Below, piece after piece: positions 37,025 through 47,537 of a DNA stretch of 64,000 bases (the stretch's first letter is position 1; the number at the start of each line of letters is the position of its first letter). The position numbers were made by a program, and so were the translations under genes. The stretch is from Streptomyces rishiriensis (GTDB lineage: Bacteria > Actinomycetota > Actinomycetes > Streptomycetales > Streptomycetaceae). The stretch lies in the NCBI RefSeq assembly GCF_030815485.1, contig NZ_JAUSWV010000002.1, positions 5,890,001-5,954,000 of the forward strand, read 5' to 3'. The notes beneath the pieces were generated by a model that did no database searches, was not told the origin of the DNA, and saw only the letters and a list, made by a program, of their open reading frames with translations.

Positions 37025-37810
37025 TCAGCCGCGCGTCCCGAGGAACTCCGCCAGCACCGGCGCGAGGACGCTCGGGTCCACCATGTGGCTCTGACCCTCG
37101 AGCACGCGGTACGCGCCGTCCGGCACCGCGTCCGCGACGGCACGCGTGGCCTCGCGCAGCCACGGCGGACTGGCCTCGCCCGCCATGGCGAGCACCGGGA
37201 CGCCGACCGAGGCCAGCCGCTCCCGGGGCGGGGCGCCGCCGCGCATGACGGCGTCGTCGTAGGCGAGGGTCGGGGCGATGGCCTCCATCCCCTCCCACAT
37301 CGGCGACCGGCGGGCGCCCTGGATCATCTCCTCGGCGAGCCCCGTCAGCCGCAGGAACAGCTCGACGGCGTCCCCGCGCCGCCCCTGCGCGAGCGCCTCG
37401 GTGAGGTTCGCGGTGTAGGCGGCGCGTCCCCGCACGTCCTCCTCGTCCAGGGCGTACGGCGTCTCGTACACGGCGACCCGCCGCACCGGCAGCCCGGCGG
37501 CGGCCGCCTCCAGCACCAGCGCGCCGCCGGAGGAGATGCCGTACAGCGCCGCCTCGCCGCCTGCCGCGTCGATGAGGGCCGCCAGGTCCTCGACCTCGCG
37601 TTCCACCGCGTAGGGCGCCGTGTCGCCGCTCTCACCACGGCCCCGGCGGTCGTACCGCAGGACCGTGCAGCGGTCCGCGAGCAAGCCGGCCAGGGGCGTC
37701 ATGGTGCCGCCCGTGGACATCGCCCCGCTCACCAGGATGACCGCGGGCCCCTCGCCCGCGCGTGCGTACGCGAGTTCGGTGCCGTCGCGCGAAATAATCT
37801 TCTTGTCCAT
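37025..37810 (-). CDS. Alpha/beta hydrolase
   Basis: 261-aa cytosolic alpha/beta-hydrolase. GISSGG (nucleophile elbow, Ser about residue 92), VSGAMSTGG (oxyanion loop), YDRRGRGESGD and the terminal EGQSHMVDP with the catalytic His are visible. Fold and length match small esterase/haloperoxidase-like hydrolases; substrate unknown. It ends 4 bases after the convergent mnmA stop. Its ATG at 37810 lies 39 bases downstream of the DUF427 gene on the same strand, so the two may form an operon. Confidence 0.88.
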   Translation of the reverse strand: MDKKIISRDGTELAYARAGEGPAVILVSGAMSTGGTMTPLAGLLADRCTVLRYDRRGRGESGDTAPYAVEREVEDLAALIDAAGGEAALYGISSGGALVLEAAAAGLPVRRVAVYETPYALDEEDVRGRAAYTANLTEALAQGRRGDAVELFLRLTGLAEEMIQGARRSPMWEGMEAIAPTLAYDDAVMRGGAPPRERLASVGVPVLAMAGEASPPWLREATRAVADAVPDGAYRVLEGQSHMVDPSVLAPVLAEFLGTRG

Positions 37811-37848
37811 GCCAGTGCAGACTGCCGCACGGCACGGCGGTCATCGGC

Positions 37849-38202
37849 CTACGACACCTCCGCTTCCGGCACTTCCGCCTCCGGGACCTCCACTTCGTAG
37901 AAACACAGGTGGTCCTTGATCTCGGCGACGTCGGGCTTGGGATCGGGATAGCCCCAGACGAGGTCCGCCGCGTCCGGCAGCGACCAGTAGGAGGCCGTTC
38001 CCTTGAAGGGGCAGTACGTGTGGGTGTCGGAGGGGGTCAGCAGGTCGAGCCGAACGTCCTCGGCGGGGAGGTAGTACCGCACCGGACAGCCGGTCTCGCG
38101 CAGGGCGAGCGCCCGGTCGGTCTCGGCCAGCACGCGGCCCCCGTGGACGACCCTGATGTGCCGGCCGTCCCGCTCGATCGTGATCGTGTGTCCTCGGGTC
38201 AT
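37849..38202 (-). CDS. DUF427 domain protein
   Basis: 117-aa protein. DUF427 covers nearly all of it: HTITIERDGRHIRVVHGGRVLAET, YYLPAEDVRLDLL, TYCPFKGTASYW and DLVWGYPDP are the family's conserved segments, and the C-terminus carries a short repeat (VPEAEVPEAEV). The family is cytoplasmic and uncharacterised in mechanism; a structure-based link to small-molecule binding has been suggested but is not established. It precedes the hydrolase gene on the minus strand and is divergent from the LOG-family gene. Confidence 0.85.
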   Translation of the reverse strand: MTRGHTITIERDGRHIRVVHGGRVLAETDRALALRETGCPVRYYLPAEDVRLDLLTPSDTHTYCPFKGTASYWSLPDAADLVWGYPDPKPDVAEIKDHLCFYEVEVPEAEVPEAEVS

Positions 38203-38240
38203 GCCGGAACAGCGCCCGCGGGCCTCCGGTTCTTCCCGGG

Positions 38241-38246
38241 TACCGT
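38241..38246 (+). promoter_or_regulatory. -10 box of the leaderless LOG-family gene
   Basis: TACCGT ends 6 bases before ATG 38253 with no ribosome site between. Confidence 0.5.
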
Positions 38247-38252
38247 GGCCGC

Positions 38253-38792
38253 ATGCGTATCTGTGTGTTCCTCTCCGCCGCCGACCTCGACGAGCGCTAC
38301 ACCCGCCCCGCGCGCGAGTTCGCCGAACTGCTCGGCAAGGGCGGTCACACCCTCGTGTGGGGCGGTTCCGACGTCGGCCTGATGAAGGTGGTCGCGGACG
38401 GCGTGCAGGAAGCGGGCGGGCGGCTGTGCGGGGTGTCGGTGGACTTCCTCGTCGCCACGGCGCGGACCGGGGCCGACGAGATGGTCGTCGCGCGCGACCT
38501 CGCCGAGCGCAAGCGGCTCCTCCTGGAGAAGGCCGACGCCGTCGTGATCATGGTCGGCGGGACCGGGACGCTGGACGAGGCGACCGAGATCCTCGAGCTG
38601 AAGAAGCACGGGCACACCGACAAGCCGGTCGTGCTGCTCAACACCGCGGGCTTCTACGACGGCCTGAAGGAGCAGTTCCGGCGCATGGAGGACGAGGGTT
38701 TCCTGCCGCGGCCCCTGACCGACCTGGTGTTCTTCGCGCAGGAGCCGGTCGGCGCCCTCGCGTACCTGGAAGAGAGCCGGGGCGTCGCGTGA
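38253..38792 (+). CDS. LOG-family (TIGR00730) protein
   Basis: 179-aa Rossmann-fold protein related to the plant LONELY GUY phosphoribohydrolases, which release free cytokinin bases from nucleotides. The family signature P/V-GGxGTxxE appears as VGGTGTLDE (about residue 96), with WGGSDVGLM upstream. Some actinobacterial members have activity on AMP-like nucleotides, so nucleotide salvage is a reasonable guess. It appears to be leaderless. Followed by an SDR gene whose start lies 27 bases downstream. Confidence 0.85.
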   Translation: MRICVFLSAADLDERYTRPAREFAELLGKGGHTLVWGGSDVGLMKVVADGVQEAGGRLCGVSVDFLVATARTGADEMVVARDLAERKRLLLEKADAVVIMVGGTGTLDEATEILELKKHGHTDKPVVLLNTAGFYDGLKEQFRRMEDEGFLPRPLTDLVFFAQEPVGALAYLEESRGVA

Positions 38793-38819
38793 CGTGCCGG
38801 TGATGCGAGCATGGCGGGC

Positions 38820-39509
38820 ATGGCTACTCATGTGATCACCGGAGCCGGTTCCGGCATCGGCGCGGCCGTCGCCCGCCGTCTGCACGCGCGCGGGGACGAA
38901 CTCGTGCTGCACGCGCGCGACGCGGGCCGCGCGAAGGAGCTGGCGGCGGACTTCCCCGGAGCCCGGACCCTGGTGGGGGACCTGGCCGAGCCCGCCAAGC
39001 TGAGCTGGGCCTTCTCCCACCAGACGCTGCCCGACCGGGTGGACTCGCTCCTCCACGTCGCCGGCGTGGTCGACCTCGGCCCGGTCGGCGACCTGACGCC
39101 GAAGTCCTGGCGCCACCAGCTCGACGTCAACCTGATCGCGCCGGCCGAGCTGACCCGGCACTTCCTGCCGCAACTCCGGGCCACCCGGGGACACGTGGTC
39201 TTCGTGAACTCCGGGGCGGGCCTGCGGGCGAGCGCCGACTGGTCCGCGTACGCCGCCTCCAAGCACGGTCTGAAGGCGCTGGCGGACGCCCTGCGCGCCG
39301 AGGAGCACGACAGCGGCGTCCGCGTCACCTCCGTCTACCCCGGCCGCACCGCCAGCCCCATGCAGGCCAAGGTCCACCAGCAGGAGGGCAAGGAGTACGA
39401 CCCGGGGGAGTGGATCGACCCCGAGTCGGTCGCGACGACGATCCTGATGGCGCTCGACCTGCCCCGGGACGCGGAGGTCAACGACCTGACGGTGCGCCCG
39501 GGGCGGTGA
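38820..39509 (+). CDS. Short-chain dehydrogenase/reductase
   Basis: 229-aa classical SDR. NADP(H)-binding TGAGSGIG at the N-terminus, ARD after strand 2, the catalytic YAASKHG and the downstream PGRTASPM loop are all visible; the length is standard (230-260). ATG 38820 begins MATHVITGAG; ATG 38811 would add MAG. No substrate can be assigned. It probably forms a short transcription unit with the LOG-family gene and precedes the MetE-like gene, which has its own promoter box. Confidence 0.87.
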   Translation: MATHVITGAGSGIGAAVARRLHARGDELVLHARDAGRAKELAADFPGARTLVGDLAEPAKLSWAFSHQTLPDRVDSLLHVAGVVDLGPVGDLTPKSWRHQLDVNLIAPAELTRHFLPQLRATRGHVVFVNSGAGLRASADWSAYAASKHGLKALADALRAEEHDSGVRVTSVYPGRTASPMQAKVHQQEGKEYDPGEWIDPESVATTILMALDLPRDAEVNDLTVRPGR

Positions 39510-39547
39510 TCGGGTCCGCGGGGGCGCAGCGCGCTCCCGCGCCTACG

Positions 39548-39553
39548 TAGGCT
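39548..39553 (+). promoter_or_regulatory. -10 box of the leaderless MetE-C-like gene
   Basis: TAGGCT lies 6 bases before GTG 39560; no ribosome site is present. Confidence 0.5.
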
Positions 39554-39559
39554 GCACCC

Positions 39560-40561
39560 GTGAACGCACACTTCAGTTTCGGCCCCGCCACCGGCGTGGG
39601 CTCCCTGCCCGGCGGCGACGCCCGCGAGGCCGCCAGGGCCGCCACCGGGTCCTTCGAGGACTTCCCCTTCCTCGCCGAACTGCCGGACCGCGGCCCGGGC
39701 GCCGACATGATCGGCCGTACCGCGGGGATGCTCGTCGAGCTGTTCGCGCGCGTGGAGCCCAGCGGCTGGCGGATCGGCGACCGGCCCGGCCGGGACACCA
39801 AACGGGCCCGTTCCTGGCTGGGCGAGGACCTCGACGCGCTGGAGGAGTTCACGCAGGGCCACGAGGGCCAGGTGAAGGTGCAGGCCGTCGGGCCCTGGAC
39901 GCTCGCCGCCGCGCTGGAGCTGAAGAACGGCCAGTCGGTGCTCTCCGACCACGGCGCCCGCCGCGACCTCGCCGGCTCCCTCGCCGAGGGACTGCGCCTC
40001 CACCTCGACGAGGTGCGGCGCCGTCTGCCCGGCGCGCAGGTCGTGCTCCAGCTCGACGAACCCTCCCTGACCGCCGTCCTGCGCGGCCAGGTGAAGACCG
40101 CCAGCGGCTACCACACCCACCGCGCCGTCGACCGGCAGGTCGTGGAGGCCACGCTGCGGGACGTGGTCGGGGCGCACGGCGACGGCCCCGTCGTGGTGCA
40201 CTCCTGCGCACCGGACGTCCCGTTCGCCCTGCTGCGCCGGGCCGGCGCGGCGGCGGTCTCCTTCGACTTCTCGCTGCTCACCGAGCGTGACGACGACGCG
40301 ATCGGTGAGGCGGTGGAAGGGGGCACCCGGCTGTTCGCCGGTGTCGTGCCGGGCGTGGACGCCCCATTGTCGGACCCTGCCGGTAGCGTCATGGGTGTCA
40401 GGACGCTGTGGCGCAGGCTGGGGCTGGCACCAGGACTGCTGACGGAGGCGGTCACGCTCACACCGTCGTGCGGTCTCGCGGGAGCTTCCCCCGCGTACGC
40501 GCGCCAGGCCCTCGCCCACTGCGTCCGGGCGGCGAGATCCCTCGCGGACAACCCAGAGTAA
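39560..40561 (+). CDS. MetE C-terminal-like methionine synthase
   Basis: 333-aa protein related to the C-terminal barrel of cobalamin-independent methionine synthase. The zinc ligands are present: HSCAPD (His and Cys) and TPSCGLAG (Cys), with DEPSL of the barrel strand. The full MetE N-terminal half is absent, as in the short MetE-like family of actinobacteria and archaea. These may transfer methyl from a protein or folate partner to homocysteine. GTG 39560 fits the leaderless box. No SAM or B12 riboswitch is visible upstream. Confidence 0.85.
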   Translation: MNAHFSFGPATGVGSLPGGDAREAARAATGSFEDFPFLAELPDRGPGADMIGRTAGMLVELFARVEPSGWRIGDRPGRDTKRARSWLGEDLDALEEFTQGHEGQVKVQAVGPWTLAAALELKNGQSVLSDHGARRDLAGSLAEGLRLHLDEVRRRLPGAQVVLQLDEPSLTAVLRGQVKTASGYHTHRAVDRQVVEATLRDVVGAHGDGPVVVHSCAPDVPFALLRRAGAAAVSFDFSLLTERDDDAIGEAVEGGTRLFAGVVPGVDAPLSDPAGSVMGVRTLWRRLGLAPGLLTEAVTLTPSCGLAGASPAYARQALAHCVRAARSLADNPE

Positions 40562-40576
40562 CGGGAGGACGACACG

Positions 40577-42769
40577 GTGGCCGGCGACAGGCAAGCGGAG
40601 ACGACGGTGCCCAGCGAGGCACGGGAGAAGCACGCGCAGCTGGCTGAGCAGATCGAGGAGCACCGCTTCCGGTACTACGTGAAGGACGCTCCGGTCATCA
40701 GCGACGCGGAGTTCGACCGGCTCCTGCGCGCCCTGGAGGCACTGGAGGAGGAGTACGCCGAGCTGCGGACGCCCGACTCGCCGACCCAGAAGGTCGCGGG
40801 CGCGTACGCCACGGAGTTCACGGCCGTCCAGCACCGTGAGCGCATGCTCTCGCTCGACAACGCCTTCGACGACCTGGAGCTCGCCGCGTGGGCCGAGCGC
40901 GTCCACAAGGACGTGGGCAGCTCCGCGCACCACTTCCTGTGCGAACTGAAGGTCGACGGTCTCGCCGTCAACCTCACCTACGAGAACGGCCGTCTCACGC
41001 GCGCGGCGACCCGTGGCGACGGCCGCACGGGCGAGGACATCACGCCCAACGTGCGCACCATCGCGGAGATCCCCGACCGCCTCACGGGTCACGGAGTCCC
41101 GACGCTGGTGGAGATCCGGGGCGAGGTCTACTTCCCGATGGAGAAGTTCGAGGAGCTGAACGCCCGTCTGGTCGGGGCGGGCGACAAGCCCTTCGCCAAC
41201 CCGCGCAACGCGGCGGCCGGTTCACTGCGTCAGAAGGACCCGCGCGTCACCGCCTCCCGCCCCCTGCACATGGTCGTGCACGGCATCGGCGCTCTGGAGG
41301 GCTACGAGGGCCTCACCCGTCTCTCCGAGGCCTACGACCTCCTCAAGACCTGGGGCCTGCCCACCTCCCCGCACAACAAGGTGGTCGGCGACCTCGACGG
41401 CGTACGGGCGTTCATCGCGTACTACGGCGAGAACCGGCACTCGGTGGAGCACGAGATCGACGGCGTGGTCGTCAAGCTCGACGAGATCCGCCTCCAGGGG
41501 CGGCTCGGCTCCACGGCCCGGGCTCCCCGGTGGGCGATCGCCTACAAATACGCGCCGGAGGAGGTCAACACCAAGCTCCTCAACATCCGCGTGGGAGTCG
41601 GCCGTACCGGCCGGGTGACCCCGTACGCCCAGGTCGAGCCGGTCACGGTGGCGGGTTCCGAGGTCGAGTTCGCCACCTTGCACAACCAGGAGGTCGTGAA
41701 GGCCAAGGGCGTCCTGATCGGCGACACCGTGGTGCTGCGCAAGGCCGGTGACGTGATCCCGGAGATCCTCGGCCCGGTCGCCGACCTGCGCGACGGCAGC
41801 GAGCGCGAGTTCGTGATGCCGTCCGAGTGCCCGGAGTGCGGTACGGCGCTGCGGCCGATGAAGGAGGGCGACATCGACCTGCGGTGCCCCAACGCCCGTT
41901 CCTGTCCCGCCCAGTTGCGTGAGCGCCTGTTCTACCTGGCCGGTCGCAGGGCGCTGGACATCGAGCACTTCGGTTACGTCTCCGCGGCCGCCCTCACCGA
42001 TCCGCTGGAGCCGGCCGACCCGCCGCTGCGGGACGAGGGCGATCTCTTCGACCTCACCATCGACCGGCTGCTGCCCATCAAGGCGTACGTCCTCGACCAG
42101 GAGAGCGGGCTGCCCAAGCGGGACCCGAAGACGGGCGAGGAGAAGGTCGTCACGGTCTTTGCCAACCAGCAGGGCGAGCCGAGGAAGAACGCGCTGGCCA
42201 TGCTGGAGAACATCGCCGCGGCCAAGGAACGCCCGCTGGCGCGCGTCCTCACCGGCCTCTCGATCCGCCACGTCGGACCGGTCGCGGCCGAGGCGCTGGC
42301 CCGCGAGTTCCGCTCGATCGAGCGGATCGAGCACGCGTCGGAGGAGGAACTGGCGGCGACCGACGGGGTGGGCGCCATCATCGCGGCCTCGCTCAAGGAG
42401 TGGTTCGCGCAGGAGTGGCACCAGGAGATCCTGCGCAAGTGGAAGGCCGCCGGGGTCCGCATGGAGGAGGAGGGCTCGGGGGAGGACGAGGGACCGCGTC
42501 CCCTCGAAGGGCTGACGGTCGTCGTCACCGGCACCCTCGAGCAGTTCACCCGTGACGGCGCCAAGGACGCCCTGCAGTCCCAAGGGGCGAAGGTGACCGG
42601 TTCGGTTTCGAAGAAGACATCGTTTGTCGTTGTAGGCGACAATCCGGGTTCGAAGTACGACAAGGCGATGCAGTTGAAGGTGCCGGTTCTGAACGAGGAC
42701 GGCTTCACCGTCCTGTTGGAACAGGGACCCGAGGCGGCGGCCGAAGCGGCCCTTCCGGCCGAGGAGTAG
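40577..42769 (+). CDS. ligA: NAD+-dependent DNA ligase LigA
   Basis: 730-aa replicative and repair ligase. The N-terminal NMN-binding region precedes the adenylation domain with the catalytic Lys of KVDG at residue 125; OB-fold, zinc finger (CPECGTAL...CPNARSCPAQ), helix-hairpin-helix and BRCT domains follow. A linker between the zinc finger and HhH is longer than in E. coli LigA, as in other actinobacteria. GTG 40577 has GGGAGGA about 8 bases upstream. Its product seals nicks in Okazaki fragments and excision patches, and RmdB follows. Confidence 0.97.
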   Translation: MAGDRQAETTVPSEAREKHAQLAEQIEEHRFRYYVKDAPVISDAEFDRLLRALEALEEEYAELRTPDSPTQKVAGAYATEFTAVQHRERMLSLDNAFDDLELAAWAERVHKDVGSSAHHFLCELKVDGLAVNLTYENGRLTRAATRGDGRTGEDITPNVRTIAEIPDRLTGHGVPTLVEIRGEVYFPMEKFEELNARLVGAGDKPFANPRNAAAGSLRQKDPRVTASRPLHMVVHGIGALEGYEGLTRLSEAYDLLKTWGLPTSPHNKVVGDLDGVRAFIAYYGENRHSVEHEIDGVVVKLDEIRLQGRLGSTARAPRWAIAYKYAPEEVNTKLLNIRVGVGRTGRVTPYAQVEPVTVAGSEVEFATLHNQEVVKAKGVLIGDTVVLRKAGDVIPEILGPVADLRDGSEREFVMPSECPECGTALRPMKEGDIDLRCPNARSCPAQLRERLFYLAGRRALDIEHFGYVSAAALTDPLEPADPPLRDEGDLFDLTIDRLLPIKAYVLDQESGLPKRDPKTGEEKVVTVFANQQGEPRKNALAMLENIAAAKERPLARVLTGLSIRHVGPVAAEALAREFRSIERIEHASEEELAATDGVGAIIAASLKEWFAQEWHQEILRKWKAAGVRMEEEGSGEDEGPRPLEGLTVVVTGTLEQFTRDGAKDALQSQGAKVTGSVSKKTSFVVVGDNPGSKYDKAMQLKVPVLNEDGFTVLLEQGPEAAAEAALPAEE

Positions 42770-43039
42770 CGAAGAGCAGTGGTTGAAGGTCACCCGATCG
42801 GCGCATACCAGATGCATACGGGTGGCCGGGGGCGCATTCGGGCAACCGTCGACGACCGCTGCCCGTGGAAGCCTTCCGCGGCCTACTGTTGAGACGTGCG
42901 CCTGCCGTGCCCAGCTGCGGCCGGGGCATCCCCGTGCTCCTGGTGAGCAGGAGGAAGGGTGCTCCGACGCGGCGCCGCCCGGGGTTGTCGGGCAACGGGC
43001 CGCGTGGCGTGAGCACCGCCGGCTGTGAGAGGGACGGGA
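42770..43039 (+). other. Intergenic region ligA-rmdB
   Basis: 270 bases without a recognisable gene. TACTGT near 42886 could be a -10 element for rmdB. I looked for a BldD-type box and did not find one; no strong terminator follows ligA. Confidence 0.4.
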
Positions 43040-45295
43040 ATGGAACCGACCGAGAGCGCCGCCCCGGGCGAACGGCTGCGCCGGCGCCGGGACGCCGGCG
43101 TCTGGTGGGGCAGCTGGTGGACGGTGCGCTCCGGGCGGCCTCCGGGCGCCGAGGCCTACGTGCCGCACACCGCGCCGTACTCGACGCCGCATCCGGCTCC
43201 GGGCCTCCGCGTCACCTCCGCCCCGCATCCGGGGATGCCCGACAGCGAGGCCGACCGGCTGCTGTCCTGGCCCGCGCTGCCCGCCTCGGTCGTCTCCGCG
43301 GCCGCCTTCGCCCTCGGCGCCGGCTTCTACCGCGCCTTCACCGGCCACCACGCGCTCTTCCCGTCCGGCACGGCCGGCTGGGCCCTGGCCGTGCTGGCCG
43401 GCATCATCGTCGGCCACCTGGTCCTGCTCGGCCGCGCCCGCTGGTGGGGCGGGACCGGCTCCGGCGCCGCCCTCACCCTCGCCGTCCTGCTGCTGTACGG
43501 CTGGGTGTCGGCCGGCCTGGTCAGCCTCACCGTCGTCGTCCTGGTCGGCATAGCCAGGCGCCACCGCTGGCGGCAGGGCGTCCTGCACGGCGCGGTGGAC
43601 ATCCTCGGCATCGGCGCGGGTGCGCTGCTGCTGGCCGCCTGCGGGCCGATCCCGTCCGTGGAGCACCCCTGGACCCCCGACAGCTGGACGGTCTACACCG
43701 GGCCCCAGGTGGTCCTGGTGGCCGTCGTCTACCTCGCGGTCACCCGTGTCCTGCTCTGGTACCTGCACGCCCCGCGCTCCGGCGGACTGCCCACCGTCGC
43801 GCGCACGGCCCTGGTCAGACAGAGCCTGGTCGCGGTCGCCCTGCTGGGCATCGCGCCGTTGATCTGCGTGGTGGCCGTGGCCAAGCCGATCCTGCTGCCG
43901 CTGTTCGCCATCCCGCTCATCGCCCTCGACTCCACCCTGTGGATGGCCCGCGCCCGCGCCGAGGAGCAGCTGCGCGACCCGCTGACCGGACTGCCCAACC
44001 GGCAGTGGCTGCTGGAGCGCATCTGGACCGCCCTGGACGACGCCGAGCGCATCGGCGCCCGGGCCGCCCTGATGCTGATCGACCTCGACCGCTTCCGCTC
44101 GGTCAACGACACCCTCGGTCACCTCGCCGGTGACCGGCTGCTCCTCCAGATAGCCGAGCGGCTGAAGCTCGCTCTGCCGCGGGGGGCGGAGGTCGCCCGG
44201 CTCGGCGGGGACGAGTTCGCCGTCTTACTGCCCGTCGCCGACTCCACCACGTCGGCGGCGCGCATCGCCCGCGGCCTGGTCGCCGACCTCGGCTCGCCGC
44301 TCGACCTCGACGGACTCACCCTCGTCCTGGAGGCCAGCGCCGGTGTCGCCGTCTTCCCCGACCACGCCCTCGACGCGGAGGGCATGCTGCGCCGGGCCGA
44401 CGTGGCGATGTACCAGGCCAAGCGGGACCGTACGGGCGTGGAGGTGTACGAGTCGAAGCGCGACTCCAACACACCGGACCGGCTCGGACTGCTGGGCGAC
44501 CTGCGGCGCGCGCTGGACGCGCACGAGGTCGAACTGCACTACCAGCCGAAGGTCCGCTTCGACGGGCAGGTGGCGGGTCTCGAGGCACTGGTCCGCTGGG
44601 TTCACCCGGAGCGCGGGAAGGTGTCGCCGGACGAGTTCATAGCGATCGCCGAGTCGTCCGGGCTGATGCCCCATCTGACGGAGTACGTGCTGGAGACGGC
44701 GCTCGGCCAGGTCGCCGAGTGGCGGGCCCAGGGGCTGTACGTGCCGGTCGCGGTCAACGTCTCCCCCCGTGACGTCCACACACCGGGGTTCGCGGGCTCC
44801 GTCGCGGCCCGGCTGGCCCGGCACGGAGTGCCCGCGGGAGCGCTCCAACTGGAGATAACCGAGCACGTCCTGCTGGAGGACCCGCAGCGCGCCGCCGACA
44901 CCCTCAACGCGCTGACCGGGCACGGCGTGAAGATGTCGCTGGACGACTTCGGGACGGGCTACTCCTCCCTGGTGCACCTGCGCCGGCTCCCCGTGAGCGA
45001 GCTGAAGATCGACCGCTCCTTCGTGGCCCGGCTGGCCGTCGACACCGAGGACGCGGAGATCGTCCGCTGCACGGTCGACCTCGCCCATTCGCTGGGACTG
45101 ATGGTGGTCGCCGAGGGCGTCGAGGACGACGAGACCTGGGAGCGCCTGCGCGACCTGGGCTGCGACGCCGTCCAGGGCTGGCTGGTGGCCGCGGCGATGC
45201 CCCCGGAGGAGACGACGGCCTGGCTGCGGGCCCGGGGCTCACGCGGCTGGCAGCGCCCCGCGGCGGCACTCCCGGCAGCGGCGTCGGACGAGTAG
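43040..45295 (+). CDS. rmdB: Membrane GGDEF-EAL cyclic-di-GMP phosphodiesterase RmdB
   Basis: 751-aa protein. Several transmembrane helices between about residues 75 and 290 precede GGDEF (residue 389) and EAL domains (EAL at 515). All the usual phosphodiesterase residues are visible: EAL, the N of VNVSPRD, ITEHVLL, DDFGTGYSSL, the K of LKIDRSF, AEGVED and the Q of VQGWLVA. GGDEF is also intact. From memory RmdB lies next to ligA and gatCAB in S. coelicolor and, with RmdA, lowers c-di-GMP and promotes aerial mycelium formation. ATG 43040 has AGAGGGAC upstream. Followed by a hairpin terminator. Confidence 0.9.
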   Translation: MEPTESAAPGERLRRRRDAGVWWGSWWTVRSGRPPGAEAYVPHTAPYSTPHPAPGLRVTSAPHPGMPDSEADRLLSWPALPASVVSAAAFALGAGFYRAFTGHHALFPSGTAGWALAVLAGIIVGHLVLLGRARWWGGTGSGAALTLAVLLLYGWVSAGLVSLTVVVLVGIARRHRWRQGVLHGAVDILGIGAGALLLAACGPIPSVEHPWTPDSWTVYTGPQVVLVAVVYLAVTRVLLWYLHAPRSGGLPTVARTALVRQSLVAVALLGIAPLICVVAVAKPILLPLFAIPLIALDSTLWMARARAEEQLRDPLTGLPNRQWLLERIWTALDDAERIGARAALMLIDLDRFRSVNDTLGHLAGDRLLLQIAERLKLALPRGAEVARLGGDEFAVLLPVADSTTSAARIARGLVADLGSPLDLDGLTLVLEASAGVAVFPDHALDAEGMLRRADVAMYQAKRDRTGVEVYESKRDSNTPDRLGLLGDLRRALDAHEVELHYQPKVRFDGQVAGLEALVRWVHPERGKVSPDEFIAIAESSGLMPHLTEYVLETALGQVAEWRAQGLYVPVAVNVSPRDVHTPGFAGSVAARLARHGVPAGALQLEITEHVLLEDPQRAADTLNALTGHGVKMSLDDFGTGYSSLVHLRRLPVSELKIDRSFVARLAVDTEDAEIVRCTVDLAHSLGLMVVAEGVEDDETWERLRDLGCDAVQGWLVAAAMPPEETTAWLRARGSRGWQRPAAALPAAASDE

Positions 45296-45330
45296 CCGGC
45301 CCCTCCCGCCCGCGCGTTCACCCGTCCGCC

Positions 45331-45352
45331 CGTTCCCGAGCGCGGGAACGGC
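45331..45352 (+). terminator. Terminator after rmdB
   Basis: CCGTTCCCG (45331-45339) pairs perfectly with CGGGAACGG (45344-45352), a 9-bp stem with a 4-base loop, 36 bases after the stop. Confidence 0.8.
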
Positions 45353-45432
45353 GAGGGCGCCGAAGCCGGCGCATGCCGGTGAGAGGGCGAGCGACGAGGC
45401 GAACCGTTTAACGGGTACGCCGCCCCGCCCCA

Positions 45433-45438
45433 TAGGAT
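45433..45438 (+). promoter_or_regulatory. -10 box of the gatCA operon
   Basis: TAGGAT lies about 44 bases before ATG 45482, so gatC has a short leader with ribosome site GAGGAAC. Confidence 0.45.
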
Positions 45439-45481
45439 TGGGCCCAAAGCACACACTCACTCCACCCCAGAGGAACGCCGC

Positions 45482-45778
45482 ATGCCTGGCATCACGCGCG
45501 AGGAGGTCGCCCACCTCGCCCGGCTGGCGCGTCTGGAGCTGAAGCCCGAAGAGCTCGAACACTTCGCGGGACAGCTGGACGACATCATCGGCGCGGTCGC
45601 CCGCGTCAGTGAGGTCGCCGACCAAGACGTACCGCCGACCTCGCACCCGCTCCCGCTGACGAACGTCATGCGGGCGGACGAGGTCCGTCCGTCGCTCACC
45701 CCCGAGCAGGCGCTCTCCGGCGCCCCGGCCCAGGAGCAGCAGCGTTTCAAGGTGCCGCAGATCCTGGGGGAGGACTAA
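45482..45778 (+). CDS. gatC: Asp/Glu-tRNA amidotransferase subunit C
   Basis: 98-aa small stabilising subunit of GatCAB, which converts Glu-tRNA(Gln) to Gln-tRNA(Gln) and, in organisms lacking AsnRS, Asp-tRNA(Asn) to Asn-tRNA(Asn). It is recognised by the N-terminus ITREEVAHLARLARLEL, the HFAGQLDDIIGAV helix and the family position before gatA. The next gene begins 5 bases after its stop. Confidence 0.95.
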   Translation: MPGITREEVAHLARLARLELKPEELEHFAGQLDDIIGAVARVSEVADQDVPPTSHPLPLTNVMRADEVRPSLTPEQALSGAPAQEQQRFKVPQILGED

Positions 45779-45783
45779 CCGCC

Positions 45784-47282
<1,499 letters not shown>

Positions 47283-47286
<4 letters not shown>

Positions 47287-47522
47287 GCGCACTGAACAAG
47301 GCCAAGGGCTTCAAGAAGTCCAAGTCCGGTACGTACCTGTCCATCGCCGGCACCGCGTTCGGCGCGTTCGGCGTCGCCAAGCGGCTGAAGAAGGCCCGCG
47401 CCGAGAAGGACACCCTGGTCCTGATCGACGCCACCGTGTCCGCCGTCGCCATCGTCACCGGCCTCGCCATCCTCTACCGCGAGCTGAAGCGGCTGGGCGA
47501 CGACGACGTCCTGCTGGGCTGA
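47283..47522 (+). CDS. 79-aa hypothetical membrane protein inside the gatCAB operon
   Basis: Small basic protein beginning MSALNKAKGFKKSKSGTYLS. Two hydrophobic stretches (LSIAGTAFGAFGVAKRL; LIDATVSAVAIVTGLAILYREL) separated by a Lys/Arg-rich loop suggest two membrane helices or a hairpin on the membrane face. GTG 47283 overlaps the gatA stop, and gatB follows after 15 bases, so it must be translated with the amidotransferase. The gene is present at this locus in Streptomyces as far as I recall, but no function is known; a link to GatCAB or tRNA is only suggested by position. Confidence 0.82.
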
Positions 47523-47537
47523 GAGGGAAGTTTCACC

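Noticed and set aside
42770..43039. Possible BldD box before rmdB
   Set aside because: Only GTCACCCGAT-like sequence was found, lacking the GNGTNA half; not convincing.
41222..44122. A 966-codon open frame on the minus strand across ligA and rmdB
   Set aside because: It runs antisense through conserved ligA and rmdB coding sequence and has no recognisable motif.
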